Assembly: GCF_036417845.1 (NCBI RefSeq)
Contig: NC_089983.1
Location: 25,379,797-25,443,796 of the forward strand
From: Apteryx mantelli
Lineage: Eukaryota; Chordata; Aves; Apterygiformes; Apterygidae
Length of the DNA stretch: 64,000 nt
Direction: 5' to 3'
Below are positions 1 to 12,439 of the stretch, one piece after another (the stretch's first letter is position 1; every line of letters begins with the position of its first letter). A model generated the notes under the pieces. The model saw only the letters and a program-made list of their open reading frames with translations. It ran no database searches and was not told the DNA's origin. The position numbers and the translations under genes were made by a program.

Positions 1-439
1 GAGAGAACAGGGAGGTAATCTTTGGGGGGGAGGGAGTGCCCCCTTTCCCTCCCTCCGGAAGTTTATGATATTTTGGCCGGACGCCCCTGGAAAAATGGTT
101 TTGACTCATTCATCTCCCAAACTGTTGCTCAGGCGAGTTGTGCCAGGGGCTGCGGGCTCTGCAGACACCCGCCGGGCGTTTGCAAGCGACCAAACTGCTG
201 CAAACAGCCAGGGCACCGGGCTTTGGAAAGGGAGAAAGTGTGAAGCCTGCCACAATGAGATCTTTGAGGACTGGAACTTTAAGGAGGGTTATAAAACAAT
301 AAAACCGCCCTGGTGTGAAGGGAGCAGGGTGTGAGTTAGCAAATGAGAATTTCAAGGAGTCTAAGCACAGGAAGTCAAATGCCCCTGGCAGTCACGCAGC
401 CGCCCTTTGCACAAAGCAAACCGGGCACCGGTCCCCGAT

Positions 440-1740
440 CTGTCACGGCTCAGCCGAGGGAGTTGGAGCCGTCAGGAGCTGCGCGCCCGAGAGGCGCTCG
501 CCCCTTCCCCGCGGCGGCAGCGCCGTCCGCCCCGTCGGGTCCCGCTGCCCACAGCTGCGGGCAGGCAGCGCCCAGCGGCGCCTCCGCGCCCGGCTCGGGA
601 AGAGAAGCCAACTCCAGCTCCTTGATGGGGGGTGGCAGCTGGCTGGTGCCTGTCTAACGCGAGAGTTAGATCCCTCCTGGTCTGTGCATACTTGGCATCG
701 CCATTTCCTTTCTCCGTGGAACAAATCTAGAAATACAAGCTTGAATTTGCCTAAAACAACTAGTTTAACTCTCGTCATAGTCTTTAAGTTGTTCAGGTCA
801 CAGTTGGTCAAATCGTTTTTCCACCAGAGAGCAAGAGGCATCCTGAATTCTTGCAAATACCCTCTCTTTCCCGCATCTTCTTTACGATACAGGGTTATTT
901 GGGGTTCCGTAGTTTTCCTTTTTCTGTGTAAATGCTTTAATCAAAGACATCGCCGTCATGCACTATTGATGGCCAAAGCTGTGGAACGGCTTTTTCCTCC
1001 TATGTCCGCTGCTGCCCAGGACCGCCGGCAGAGCCTGTGCATCAGGTGACATTTAAGGAGAAATGCATAGTCGGGGAAACTATGGGGCGGCCGCTGACAC
1101 CCGAGGGGGAACGGGCTCCTCCGCGCCTGCAGCCTGACGGCGCGGCGCGGCCCGGCGAAAGGGCTGGGGCAGGGCCGGCGCCGCCGGTAGCCCGACTCGA
1201 AGCAGGGCGGGGGGCGGGGGGGGAGCCCTGGCCCGGACGGCCGGGCACTCCCCCCGCGGGGGCGCCCCCGGGTCCTGCCGGCGGCCGCGCTGGGCGGGCA
1301 AGTTCTCGACGGGGCTCCAGCCCGCGCTCTGGCCCAGGGCCCGGCAGCAGCGGGACAAAGAGGCGGGGGGGCCCTGGCAAATGCACCATTCTGACAGGCC
1401 TCCAGGGGAACCACTTTAGGGACAGGCATCTTCAAGAAGCCAGACGTGCCCGGTAGCCTGCAGTCGCTCACCGGCTGCTCCGCAGCACCCCTCGCCCCTC
1501 CACCCACACACACCCCGCGACGCCGCGGCCTGACGTGCGGCCGACTTGGCACGGCTTGGCACGGCACGGCACGGCACGGCACGGCACGGCTTGGCGCGGC
1601 TTGGCGCGCCCGCGGCTCCCCGCCGTCGAGCGCGCCCGCCGACCCCCGACGGGAGGCCGAGCGCAGAGGCGTCGGGAGGCGCTCAGCCAGCCGCTGTCTG
1701 ACGGCCAGATGTGGGAACAGTTTCCCGGGGGAGATGGGAG
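440..1740. other. Gene-free CpG-rich blocks, HOXD8-HOXD4 interval
   Basis: GC-rich, CpG-dense stretches near 440-620, 1085-1400 and 1500-1690. No HOX-like coding is visible. Open frames here are Gly/Pro/Ala/Arg-rich on both strands and look like composition artefacts. These could hold promoters or 5' non-coding exons of HOXD3/HOXD4-type transcripts, whose coding exons would lie beyond the left edge; that is inference. Confidence 0.5.
1545..1608. repeat. GGCAC/GGCTT/GGCGC pentanucleotide repeat
   Basis: About a dozen 5-bp units, mainly GGCAC with GGCTT and GGCGC variants, within a CpG-rich block. Confidence 0.85.
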
Positions 1741-2750
1741 AAAAGGCTATGGATCAGCATGTGAGGGGGGAGGGTGTAATGGGAAAGTCAGCATCTGATT
1801 CTACAACTTGATTCTCAGTCATCATAATCTGGTTTTCTCACATTTCAGTTGACTTTCCCATTGCACCCCACCCCCCGATGTTTTTAGCTCTCTTGGCCAG
1901 TCTCGAGGGCAAGACCCACGCATATAATGGCTCTGGGAACGAGACACTGTTCACCAGCTCTGCTCATGTGAGTTTGGGAAGAGATGAATCCTTGAGAAGG
2001 AAGAAAAACTGGCTGCACTGGGAGTCTCCCCAAGTGAAACATTAGCCCACTGGAAAATCGGGCAAGGCAGCGCAGAGCGTTGCGAAGGGAGCAGGTGCCG
2101 CAGCGAGGGGCGCGAGCAGAGGCCAGCAGCCTTCGACACTCACTTTAATCGGAGCGGGAGCAGCAGCCCCCGGAATGGGTTTCCCGGCAAACGGCTGTCC
2201 CCAAAAGTGTCCTGGAGATCTTGGGATTGGAACTGGGAAAGGTGAGGTCGTGGGACAGTGAGAAGCTGATCAGAGAGTTACAAATCTCTGTGATCTAGGG
2301 GCAAGATGAAAGTTTCTGCAACTGAATAATTCTAACCCTAAGATTCTGAACAGGGGATTATGAGGATTTTCACATTTCCTATTCTAAAATGCAGATGTGA
2401 AAGTTGACTTTGAAGCTCTGGCTAGTTCATTCGCTAGGCTTTTATGACTATTCTCATTTTCGGGGACTGATGATCTTGAGATGGATAAGATATGGAATGA
2501 AGTAACCCCAAAATAATTGGTTTCCCTCTGGTAATTGTTGTGATAAAAGGGTTGGGAACATTGAATCGCATGTGTAAAACACTGTCTCTCTTGAAGCTAC
2601 TTGACAGACATGAGCACCAGCATGCTACCCCGAGGACCATACGGTCTGGAAATGACAGGCTCCATCTCTGACTTTAAAGACCTACTGAGCGCCTCGGTGG
2701 CGTCCAACGCATTAGCTCTCGATGCTTTTATCGTAACTTCGACCTCTCTG
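1741..2750. other. Non-coding interval, moderate AT
   Basis: Ordinary-composition sequence between two CpG-rich blocks. It contains the right part of the inverted repeat above. I see no coding exon. Confidence 0.5.
1765..1876. repeat. Imperfect inverted repeat with 59-nt loop
   Basis: The arms 1765-1790 and 1850-1876 are inverted copies: the inner 13 bases AATGGGAAAGTCA (1778-1790) match exactly with 1850-1862, and the match continues outward through a G-rich tract with a few differences. The loop of 59 nt is AT-rich. No known microRNA is recognised. Confidence 0.8.
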
Positions 2751-4270
2751 CAGACACCCCCGCGCCCACGGCCTCGAAAAGCTGGATGTGGGCATGCAAA
2801 GGCCCCTCGCCCCGAGGGCGCCGTCCCGGGGCAGAGCAGGCCCTCGGGTGGCGGCGGAGCGAGGGGAACCGCGCCCGGAGATCAAAGGGGGGCAGCGGCG
2901 GCGGGCGCGGCCGCCCGAGGTGCGCGGGGGCAGGAGGGCGAGGAGCACCGGGAGGGACGCGACACCGGCCGTGGGAGCGCCCGGCCCGCCGGGAGCCGGG
3001 GCCGCCGGGGTCACGTCGGGGCACGGCTGGGGAAGGCGAGCCCCGAGGGCGGCAGGTGGGACAGAGGCGGGGAAAGCCGCAGGTTTCGGGGCCTGCAGCG
3101 CGCAGGGGACGGGGAGCGCGCTATGGACGGGGCCTGCCGGCGGGGAGAGGTGGGTGCGGGCAGCATCGCTGCTCTGGCACCGACATCAAAGGGGCAGCGA
3201 AGGACACGGTGGCTGCCCGACATCAAAGAGCGGGCTGGTGCCGCGGGAGGCCGGCGAGCACCTCCTCTGAGCGCTGGCGAGCCGCCGGGGCCGAGGCGGG
3301 TCTGCCCCCACCTCGGGGCGCACGGCTCCGCGGGGGCCCGGGAGCCGCAGGGGGCCGGAGGGCTGGAGGTGCTGGGAGAACTGGCGCCCAGCTGGGGGGC
3401 GGCTCTGGGGACGGGGTGAAGACGCCCAAGAGTCGCGGGGGGCCCAGAGGGGGGCGGACCGACGGCTCCAGCCCTCCCGCGGGCTCCCCCTCGGGGCGGG
3501 CAGGGAGAGCAGGGTGCAGCCTGGCCGGGCCGGGGCCGGGCAGCGGGGGCGGGCGGGGCGGAGGGCAACTCTCGGAGGCGCGGAAAGCGGCCAGGCTTGT
3601 CCTACAGCGCCTTCTCCTGGAGGAGGGGGTGGCAGACGAGAGGCTGGCGGCGGCGGCGGCGAGGGGCTGCCGTGCCCCCGGCGGCCGCCGCTCCGCGCGG
3701 GCGCTGCGGCCCCGAGGGCGGGCGGCGCGGGCAGGCCGGGGCAGTCGGGGCCGGGCAGCCCCGGGGCCGCCTGCGCTGCCCGCCTGCCCCGCGGCGAGAC
3801 GTGGCGGAGCCCGGCCTCGACAGCGGGGCCGGGCGGGCGGCCGGAGACGGGGCGGGCGGCGGCGCGGCCCGGACTCGTGTCTGAGCCCGGGGGGGCCGCG
3901 GCGGGGGGACCGGGGGAGCGGACCTGGGGCTGGGGCTGGGGCTGGGACTGGCCTCCCCGACGGAGCACCCGCGGGGAGAGGCGCAGCTACACGCGCAGCT
4001 ACACGCGGGCCGGGGGCTCGCTGCCGTCCGCGCTGCTGGCAGCGGCCGCGCGGGGCGAGGCGGGGCGGCTCCGCTCGCTGCCGCGGAGGCACGGCGAGGG
4101 CCCACGTACCGGGCCGCGGCCCCGTCCGCCGCCGCGGGACAGCGGGGCCGCGCCTGCGGGGCGGTGCGGCCTGCAGCCCCCGAGGCCCGGCGGCCCCGCA
4201 CCCTCGACGGGCACGTCGGTGCGCATCGGCCGGGCCCGCTGTCCGGGCGCTGTGGGCTGCCCCCCCCCCC
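2750..4270. other. 1.5-kb gene-free CpG island
   Basis: A very GC-rich, CpG-dense block with long overlapping open frames on both strands whose products are Gly/Arg/Pro/Ala-rich, so none is credible as a gene. Its size and position between HOXD8 and HOXD4 suit a promoter of a non-coding or upstream HOXD3/HOXD4 transcript, which is inference. Confidence 0.55.
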
Positions 4271-6269
4271 CCGGCACTGGGGGACCCCTCCCCCTTCCAG
4301 AGCATGTGAGGAGATTCCGCGTCTGAGCAGAGCCCGCTGCCACTGAAAGCACTTTTATTGCCTCTTGTCTCTAGTGGAGAGCCTTCCTCCACGCTAAGCC
4401 CGGCCCAATCGACTTGCCGCAAGGTTTATTGTGCCTCATCTTTTTCTTTCACTTCCTGTTTTTTCCTCTCCCACTACCAGCAGCATTGACTGCCGCACTG
4501 CAGTAGAGCCGTAAATACCTTTAACAGCTGCCTGCCAACCAAGGGGTGAAATACTGTCTTTGTTCGGATTTTTTTCTGCCCCCAGAGCTCATAAAAAACA
4601 CGTGAGAAATATATTTGCGTGCAAAAGAACAATATTATTGGGAAATAAACGAATCGGCGGGGTTTGCGGCTTTAGGAGCACAAAACCAATATATATTTCT
4701 TTGCTCAGTCTCATTGGGTTTCTGGGGTGCGCAGTTCGCATCGCCTCCCCTGCTTGCACCAGACCCCGGCAGGCTCAGGCAGCAGAAGGTGCACTGCCCT
4801 GCCCGGCACCTTCCAGCAGCTAAGTGGGAGGCCAGCCTGACTGCCCAAAGGCAACCAGCCCCAGGGATACCTGGTACTGCCAGGCAGCGCACACCGCAAT
4901 TTCCTGGCTGTTATTTTTGTTGTTGTTCTTTTGCAGCACGTACGTCAGTAAAGTATGGGTTAGGAATAGTCTGTTTCCTTTGAAAAAATGAGATGAGTCA
5001 TAAATTCTGTTAAACACGTCGGAAAACGAAGCAGGTGTGAGAAAGCTGGATGTGAATTCGGTATTCCAAAAATTGCAGTGCACCAACACATCTACACAGA
5101 TACACGCTCTCGCATTATACATACATATAACATATATATACACGTACGCTCATCATATATACCATATATATTATATATACACAATTTGTTATGAATACAC
5201 GCACATAGGTATATTTAAGAGCATACACATATGCATGCGTGCTTTAGTTTTAATGAAAGAAAGAAAAAAAAGACACGCAAGAAAAAGAAAAAGACAGGAA
5301 GGAAGGAAGCCGTTTGAGAGGGAAAGAAGCTGAACTTCTAAATAAACCAGTGTGCTCATAAATGCATATGTGTATCCGTATGTGTCAGCATATGGACACA
5401 CACACACACACACACACACACGAATTCGTTAGAATATCCTGCTTTTGTTTTCTTCTTTTCCCCCAGGCTATTAATAATTTGAAAACAGCTCAAGGACAGG
5501 GTTTTTCGCAGTTTTTGGAGAAATTTATTACCAACTAGCTACAATAATTACTATGTCACCTAGGAGGGATTCTCGAATTAAAGTTAACATAATACACGCT
5601 TTCCCAGTTACTCCTGAAAACTGTTGCTATGCTAAAAACGATTCTTCCCAAAAAATTCCAAAGTCACTTAGCAACTCAGTGCAACTAGTTAGTTGGAGCA
5701 AATAAGTATGACGGAAAAGATATCCTATAACTTATTGCAACTGGGCTCCGGCTTAATAGACTTGGTAGGTACCTGAGAATGGATTAAAGAATTTCTTCTG
5801 CGGCTTCAGAGTATGTATCCTGGACATGACCCACACATTTCCACCTTCACGGGCCGCCCTGGTTATGGTTTAATAACACATTTTGCTTTACCGTTAAGTA
5901 AGTGGCTGCTTTCGAGGTAAACGACGATTTGCTAAATTCCTCTAGTGCAGTGGCACAGGCTCTGTGCATGTAATGTCATGGTGCATTTCCATCACTGACC
6001 AAAGTTGTAATCACAAAATACAAAGCAACATTTTTTCTACATTAACAATTCGAAAATGAGGAGGAAATACATATTTCTAAATCATGTACATTCTACAGAA
6101 TGAAGTAGAGGTGTAGACACGGAAGTATACACGTATACATAGGCAAGGCAGATACGAGATATATACACGTATATCGGTAAAGCAGATAAAGTGTCTATCC
6201 CACCTACATATTTCAAGATAAGCCTAGTTTTTTAAAACTTATCCCTGATTTAGACACCCGTGATTTCCA
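4271..6269. other. Non-coding interval with TA-rich and CA repeats
   Basis: Low-GC sequence. A TA-rich patch lies at about 5105-5185, a GAAA/GGAA-rich patch at about 5259-5310, and a CA tract at 5396-5421. No gene is visible. Confidence 0.5.
5396..5421. repeat. (CA)13 microsatellite
   Basis: Uninterrupted CA dinucleotide tract. Confidence 0.95.
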
Positions 6270-7510
6270 CGTGGCAGTGAGAAACAGTGGTGCTGCGCTG
6301 GGTGCGTTTTGCGCGGAGCGGCCGTGCGGGCGCCGCCGAGCCTGCGGGTCCCCGCGCCCCGCGCCCCACCTTCGCGCACTGCCAAGGCAGCGCCTGGGGC
6401 CGCGTGTCCCCAGAAAATACCCCCCCCCGGGCCGGGGGGGGCCCTGCCAGCCGCCCCGGCTGCCTCCGCCCCGCAGCGGGCCGAGAGCCCCCTGCCGAAT
6501 AAGGCTCTGAGGGCTGGGGATGCAGCCCCGGCGGGGGAAGGCACAGTACAGTGCGAGGAAGGACGTCGTAAAATTTCCTGGCAGCGCGTGGGGAGGCTCG
6601 CCCGGCCCCGCACAGCCCCGCACGGCCCCGAGCCGCCCCCGGGCCGCCCCGCGCCCGCCGCCCCCCGCGGCGCCCAGCGCCCCGCTCCTGCTCGGAAACA
6701 CCTGTTAGGCTTTAAAGTTAGGGCCGTGACGGGCAACCAAAGCGCACAATCACACACTGCGCTTCGGCCTGTCAGGGGAAGAAAAGGGAAAAAAAGGAAA
6801 AAAAAACGGAAAAGGGCCTTTTATTAGAAGTCGCCTCCGCGGCAGGCGCTGCGCCCTGCAGCCCTTCTTCCGCGGCTCGGCGCGGAGGGCCGCGCTCGCC
6901 GCGCCGTCTCCGCGCCTCACCGCGCGCCGGCCGCCGCAGCCGCGGCGCAGCCACGATCAGCGACAATAACAGCCATGACCATAACAGCTATAACGGTGCT
7001 AGCGATAGCGATGAGGGCAACAGTAACAGCAGTGATGGGGGGCTCCGGGGGCACAGGTGGCAAAACGGAGCTGGAGGGCGGGGGAGCGGCGCCGCGCTGC
7101 GCTACGCCCGCGCTGCGCTGCCTGGCGCGCGAGGTGCCCGGTGCGCGGGCGCGGGGGGCCCGCGGCCAGCCCGGGAGAGAGCCGAGTCCTTACCGGGTCG
7201 CGGCACTGCCCGCCTGCGGTGGAGCCCTGGAGGGTCGCTGTAATCCATTTTGCGCCCGCGTAGCAATCCGAGCCGCGGAGGAGAGCGCGGTAGCGGGGGC
7301 GGGAAGCGGCGGGCCAGGAGCGGGGGGCGGGAAGCGGCGCGGGGATCCGCGCAGCCCCCCGCGGGCGCGGGCGAGGACACGTCGCGGGGACGGGGAAGTG
7401 TCACCGCGGCGGCGGCGGGAGCGGCCGCGGGTGCGGGGGAGCCGCGGAGCGGCGGGGAGCGGGGCACAAACATCGCGGCGACTGCCATACACCTCCGCGG
7501 AGACAAAGGT
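6270..7510. other. Gene-free CpG-rich blocks
   Basis: Two CpG-dense blocks (about 6270-6700 and 6830-7510) separated by an A-rich segment. No HOX or other recognised coding sequence. The open frames here are compositional. Confidence 0.5.
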
Positions 7511-7639
7511 TAGGAAAAGAGGGGCTGAGGCTCTCCGAAGGCAGAATGCAGGGGGAAATTCGCCAGGGAAATCAGGAAAAGGCCATGAAAGCGCTCGCTG
7601 CCTGCACATGACCAGCCGCAGCCAATGACGAGCCCAAAT

Positions 7640-7656
7640 AGGTCATAAAAAGGTCT
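7640..7656 (+). promoter_or_regulatory. Candidate DR5 nuclear-receptor element
   Basis: AGGTCA, five bases, AGGTCT: 11 of 12 half-site bases fit the DR5 retinoic-acid response consensus. It sits in a short CpG-poor segment (about 7530-7740) flanked by CpG-rich blocks, with a CCAAT nearby (7622). Binding is not shown by sequence alone. Confidence 0.4.
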
Positions 7657-7769
7657 ATTACCAAGTTGTAAATTTTCTTCAAACAAAAAGGAATTTACTG
7701 CAATTCCTTGCGGATTTTGCACATACTGCTTCCCAGCGCCATGTTTCTTTCGCCTGCGCGCTGCACTTT

Positions 7770-7960
7770 TATTTACTCGCTCGTCCCGCCCGCCCGCGGC
7801 CTGCGCGCCCCGGCGCGGTGGCGGGGCCCGCGGGCGCGGGCCGGGGCGCGGAGGCTCCGCGCGGGGCGGGGGCCGCGGCACAAAACGGGGCGCCCCTCTC
7901 TCTCGGCCCCGCCACGTTGCCCCCGGGCTCCGTGTCCGTGTCCGCAACGAAAGGGGGGCT
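7770..7960. other. Small CpG-rich block
   Basis: GC-rich, CpG-dense 190-bp block without credible coding content. Confidence 0.4.
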
Positions 7961-9640
7961 CCAGCCCGGCTTTCTGCCCCTCTCGCACGCTACGGTCATA
8001 AAAGAAATCATATTTGCTTTAGCGCCCACTACTGAAGCCGAAGTCGTCGCTGACCTAAAAATAGCCTGAGCCGAATTAATGCCTTTTCCCTAACGGGAAG
8101 GTTGTGGTTCCCACAGGTTGCTCGGGGCACTGTCATTGAGCTGGGGCTCCCTGCGCCCTTCCCGGGCCGGGGTCTGCCCCACCTCAAATACACGTTTCCT
8201 GAGGCCCTTTGGACCTGGAGGGAGCAACGGAATGGACGAATTTTGTTCCTCAGAAAATATTCGAAATGTCTAAAACCTCCCCCGTGTCCGTAAGGCATGG
8301 TTGGCTCACAGACTGAGAACTGTGGGTGTTTCTACTCAATTTTTGCTTTAGAGAATAGCAGCACCTCTCCATCAGGAGCCTCCATGATAGTACCTGTCTG
8401 GAAAACAGAGATAACAAAAATAAGCATTCCTAAAGATTAAGGATTTTTTTTAACACGCTACTACAGCGAGTTAGACATTAGTGAAAAGCATAAACGTGCA
8501 ATATGTCCCCTGACAAAGACATCGTGATTTTTCCCGTTGGCTTTGTAATACATATGACCAGGCAGAGCTGGACAACGTGGGAACAGAAATATTTCGCAGA
8601 AACCAAAAGTGCGGTGTGTCTAAGCTGCGGCATTAAGAAATGGCTTTTCTTTGCCGCTGCTGCAACCACTCGCACATCTCCAGCATTTCCCTTCCCAAAT
8701 ACCACTGCTTGCTCCGTAACTCGATGGCCCCGATTTTACGGGAGGGATCATTAACCTCCCGGGCCAATTCCTGCCTTACTTCTCTTTTTCTTAGCAGGAC
8801 TCCAAGTAGAAAGGAGGGAGAAATACAGCTGCCAGGCTGGAAATACCGTAATAAGTACAGAGAAAGACAGCTTTTTGCTTGAAGAAATAAGATATGGACA
8901 CTCCCGTTGCTACTAGGCCTTTGCAAATGGTGTGTGCACAAGGGAGTTAGCTTGTTTCTATGTGGCTGGGTTCCCAGTCTGCCCTGGGAAAGCAACGCTA
9001 ACGGAAACTTCATCAGGAATATTTTAATTTTATTCTCTTTGTCTGGAAAATAAAAGCAACTACGGCAGCAGCCCATTCCCAAACAAATATTCGCCTAGAA
9101 AATTCTTCATTCAGATGTATACGTCTCCGTTATATATTTTGTCAGTGCAGCCAGCATCCACCTCGCTAGGATTTGCAGGAGGCGGAATCAAAATGGCTTT
9201 CTCTGCGGCAGGGCTGCCCTGTATTACTCTGATTCAAAAAGCCTTGGCCATAAACGCCGCAGAGAAGAGATCCTTATTTTGTGCCCGGAGACCGAACCCC
9301 TCTGTGCCCCTTAGAGCTGGTATTATTTTAAAACTCCGTTCTATTTTCTGTTTCAGACGATTGAGTTTCCTTAAAATCGCTGCAACCAGACCCACATCCT
9401 TCCTGGACACTAGGAGTACTGGTGTATTTATGCAAATTCATGCAGCAAAATGTTTACTTCACGGCTTTGCTGCAGTTTCCACACGTTCACAGGCTTTAAC
9501 CAATTACGTGATTAAAATAAAAACAGAACAATAACTTCTCCCGCCTGTGCCTCCCTCCAGACCCGAGGCATTGCAGGAATTGAAGCGTGCCCTGCATTGT
9601 TGCTGGGGTCTGGGTGGGGGGGAAAGGGGAAGAAAAAAAT
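7961..9640. other. Non-coding interval
   Basis: Ordinary composition. A YY1-like AAAATGGC lies at 9190. I see no gene or clear repeat. Confidence 0.4.
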
Positions 9641-10840
9641 AAATTAACCAAACTAGTCGTATCGGTCCCAACGCCAGGCCAACAAGCCCGAGCAGTTCGC
9701 GCGGGGTCGGGCCCGTGGAGGCGCCCCTCGGTGGGGCGGACGCGGAGGGATGTGCCCGAAGCCCCAGCCGGCCCCGGCCCCGGCCCCGGCCCTGGCCCTG
9801 GCCCCGGCTCCATGCGGCGCTCCGGCGGCCCCGGCCCGGCCCGGCCTGGGCACGGCTGCTTCCCCGGCGGCCAGCTTAACGTCGGGGACGCATTTTCGCT
9901 CCGCTTGGCGCGTTCCCTTGAATGAACCATCACTCATGGAGGCATGAGGCGGAGAGGAAAAATTAAGCAGAGATCTTGGTGAGGATTTAGTACCTCATAC
10001 CTCCGCGGGGTATTCCTAAAAAGGGCTGCTCTCGGCCGTCCTGTCAGATAACGCGATCTGCGGGTCTCTGCCGCGGAACAAGAGAAAAGGGGAGGGAAAG
10101 AAGAGGGGGGAGATCAATTAAACCGTTTTCCTGACGGGAGCGGGCCGCTCTTGCCGCGGCGTGCGGGCAGCTGCAGCGGCAGCGCGAGCAGGGCTGGGCC
10201 GGCGCCGCGGTCGCGGTCGCGGTCGCGCAGCGGGGCGGAGCGGGGCGCAGGGGGCAGCTCGCACGGCCCCGCGCCCGCGTGAGGCAAATGGAAACAGCCC
10301 GGCCGTGGCGGTGCTACTTGTGTGCGGAGGGAAAATATGCCCCTTTTTGCAGCTTACGCGCGATTTAGGACCTCAAACCCTCACAGCACCTGAGAAATGT
10401 CCGTGCCAGGCGGCCAAACCTTTGGATTTCCCTTCTGCTCCGGGGTGTCCGGGGGAGGCCGAGGCCGGCGCCCGGTTTTGGCCGTGCCTTGTGTCGCAGG
10501 AGCCGGAGCCCCGCAGCGGCCCCGCAGCAGCGCAGCTCGCTGCTCTCGGCCCCGGGCCGCGTCCGTGCGCCCCGCGCTCCTCCGGCGCTGCGCGGCCTCC
10601 GCCCCTCTGCGCGGCGCCCCGCGGCTGCGGAAGGGCAGCGCAGCGAAAGGCCCCGCGGCCCGTGGCCAGGGGGCCCAGCTCGAGGGCCGAGGTGCCTGGC
10701 GTGGGGCCGGCGAGCTGCCGAGCCGTGGTTCGAGCCAGGCCTCCGCACCGCGGAAATCCGTGGCAGGCGGCTCCTGCACCCGGCGGGCAAACCCAGGCCC
10801 CCGTCCCCAAAATGCCGGTGGCTGCCGCAGGCTGGGCCCC
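9641..10840. other. Gene-free CpG-rich blocks with CCCCGG repeat
   Basis: CpG-rich stretches at about 9690-9890 and 10140-10830. The first contains a hexanucleotide CCCCGG/CCCTGG array at about 9766-9807. The second contains a short GGTCGC array near 10207. No recognised gene. Confidence 0.5.
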
Positions 10841-11021
10841 GGGTTACACGAGGTTTCTGATCGAATACGCCATGCCGAAATCGCACGGAAATACCCAGAA
10901 GAAGGTTAGGGGAAAGGCGGAGGGAAGAGTTAGTACCGAGAAGCCTCTGAAGGTTATTGGGGGAGTCGATTAAAAAAGGGATATTAAGAAGCTGATAAAT
11001 TTTATATCTGAATAAATTTGG

Positions 11022-11094
11022 TTTATTTAAATCAAATATCAATAGCAGAAGGTTAAATATATTTCTAAGATCTTCAAAATTTATAAAATTTATT
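11022..11094 (-). promoter_or_regulatory. HOXD8: Candidate HOXD8 poly(A) signals
   Basis: AATAAA hexamers on the minus strand at 11089-11094 and 11022-11027, 440-510 bp past the HOXD8 stop, in AT-rich 3' UTR-like sequence (10980-11534). Confidence 0.4.
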
Positions 11095-11534
11095 TAATTT
11101 ACTCAAGATAAGAACAAAAATTAAAATAGTACAAGTGCACTTGTCTTGATTAATAAAGCATTGTTAAATGTCTCGCTTATTGGTACTTATCATTAGGAAG
11201 TTTATGTCGTTGCCCGCAATCACCGTGTTTTAACATTGCAAAAAATATATATATATTTATATCATTAGAAACGTCTTGCTACAAACTCTGTATCAAATTT
11301 CCAATAGGAGCAGATGAACTGTTAAATCTAGATAATGTTCCGAACACGGTTAAAAACAAACAAACAAACCAAAAACAACAGAAGCACCCGAAGCAGAGGG
11401 ACAAGCGGAGGGACACGGGGGTCACTCGTCCCACAGGGCAGGACCTTTTACAGCGAGAGGATCGGGCCGAGATGCCGCGATATGGCGCTCGTTTTTTTTT
11501 TGATAGACATTCACAAAGGTTTTTAAGGCAAAAT

Positions 11535-11830
11535 TTAATTCGTCTGGCCTTCAGCTCTTTCTTCTTCCAGATCATGTGCTTCCTTTTTGGCCTCCCCTTC
11601 CTTTCCCTCCTGTCTGGAAGCGGGGAATTTGTCCTTGTTGTTCTCTTTTTTCCATTTCATCCTCCTGTTCTGAAACCAGATCTTTACCTGCCTCTCGGTG
11701 AGTCCTAGTGCATGGGACACTTCGATCCTTCTCTTCCTGGTCAGATAGGGGTTAAAAAGGAACTCCTTTTCCAGCTCTAAAGTCTGGAATCGGCTGTATG
11801 TTTGTCTTCCTCTCCTCCTACCAGGCGCTG
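11535..11830 (-). CDS. HOXD8: HOXD8 exon 2 (homeodomain)
   Basis: Second coding exon of HOXD8, a sequence-specific nuclear transcription factor of paralog group 8. It begins after an AG acceptor (11832-11831) and completes the alanine codon split by the phase-1 intron. The full protein is 287 residues. The homeodomain spans about 194-253 (starts [12 protein letters not shown]), with the antennapedia-class recognition helix [13 protein letters not shown]. It is followed by an acidic/basic tail ending [10 protein letters not shown], matching the HOXD8 C-terminus as I know it (human ends EDRAEGLTN). That tail separates it from HOXB8 and HOXC8. The 609-bp intron (11831-12439) has no coding content. 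Candidate poly(A) signals lie about 440-510 bp downstream. The frame and ends are clear. Confidence 0.97.
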
Positions 11831-12439
11831 CTGTTTAAAACAAAAACACAGGATTTTGGTGGTTGCTGTTGCCGTACAAAACAAGGCGTTCAGCAGTGGA
11901 GCCAGAGAGCGAGCGAGGGCTCCGGTCCCTCTAGGAACCCCTCGAGAGAAGCGACACAGAAAACGAGGGGAAAAAAGCGGAGGATACGGAGAAAACCAGA
12001 GCCATACACATGTGTGCAGAAAAAAAAAAAAAAGCAACAGCAGATGCATTAAGCGCCTCCGCTCTCACCCTGCGTCGGAGTTTACGGGACCGAGTTTACG
12101 GGGCCACTTTATTATCTGGCAACTAGCACCCCCCGGCCCTGCAGCGTTTCTGTTCAATCAGGAGGGTGAGGATCATGTCAGCTACGCCTGGGTGTCCGAA
12201 AGGCGAGTTTAAGGCTACTCGTGGTGTGGCAGCCGCCTTCTGCAGAGGTTTCTGCTTGCTTACTGTATTATTTTATTATCACGAGCTATCGCGGTTATAG
12301 GACACGCGGAGAAAGAGGCAGGGAGAGCGGGAGGCAGAGGGAGAGGGAGAGAGCGGGAGGCAGAGAGAAAGAAGCAGGAGGAGGAAAGAAAGTTTCAAAC
12401 TCAGACGTGAGATGGAAGCAAATTTTTACTGCATCCAAC

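Noticed and set aside
795-810. AGGTCA-N4-TGGTCA direct repeat
   Set aside because: Second half-site has T at the first position, and DR4 spacing has no clear link to Hox control.
821-834. CTCF-like match CCACCAGAGAGCAA
   Set aside because: Misses a strongly conserved G of the core; 12 of 14 with a key mismatch.
2601-4309. Long plus-strand open frames (272 and 507 codons) and a 399-codon minus-strand frame
   Set aside because: They overlap each other in a CpG island, encode Gly/Arg/Pro/Ala-rich sequence, and show no domain. Stop codons are rare there because AT is rare.
1-11534. miR-10b precursor
   Set aside because: I looked for the conserved mature sequence on the minus strand and did not see it; it probably lies beyond the left edge near HOXD4.
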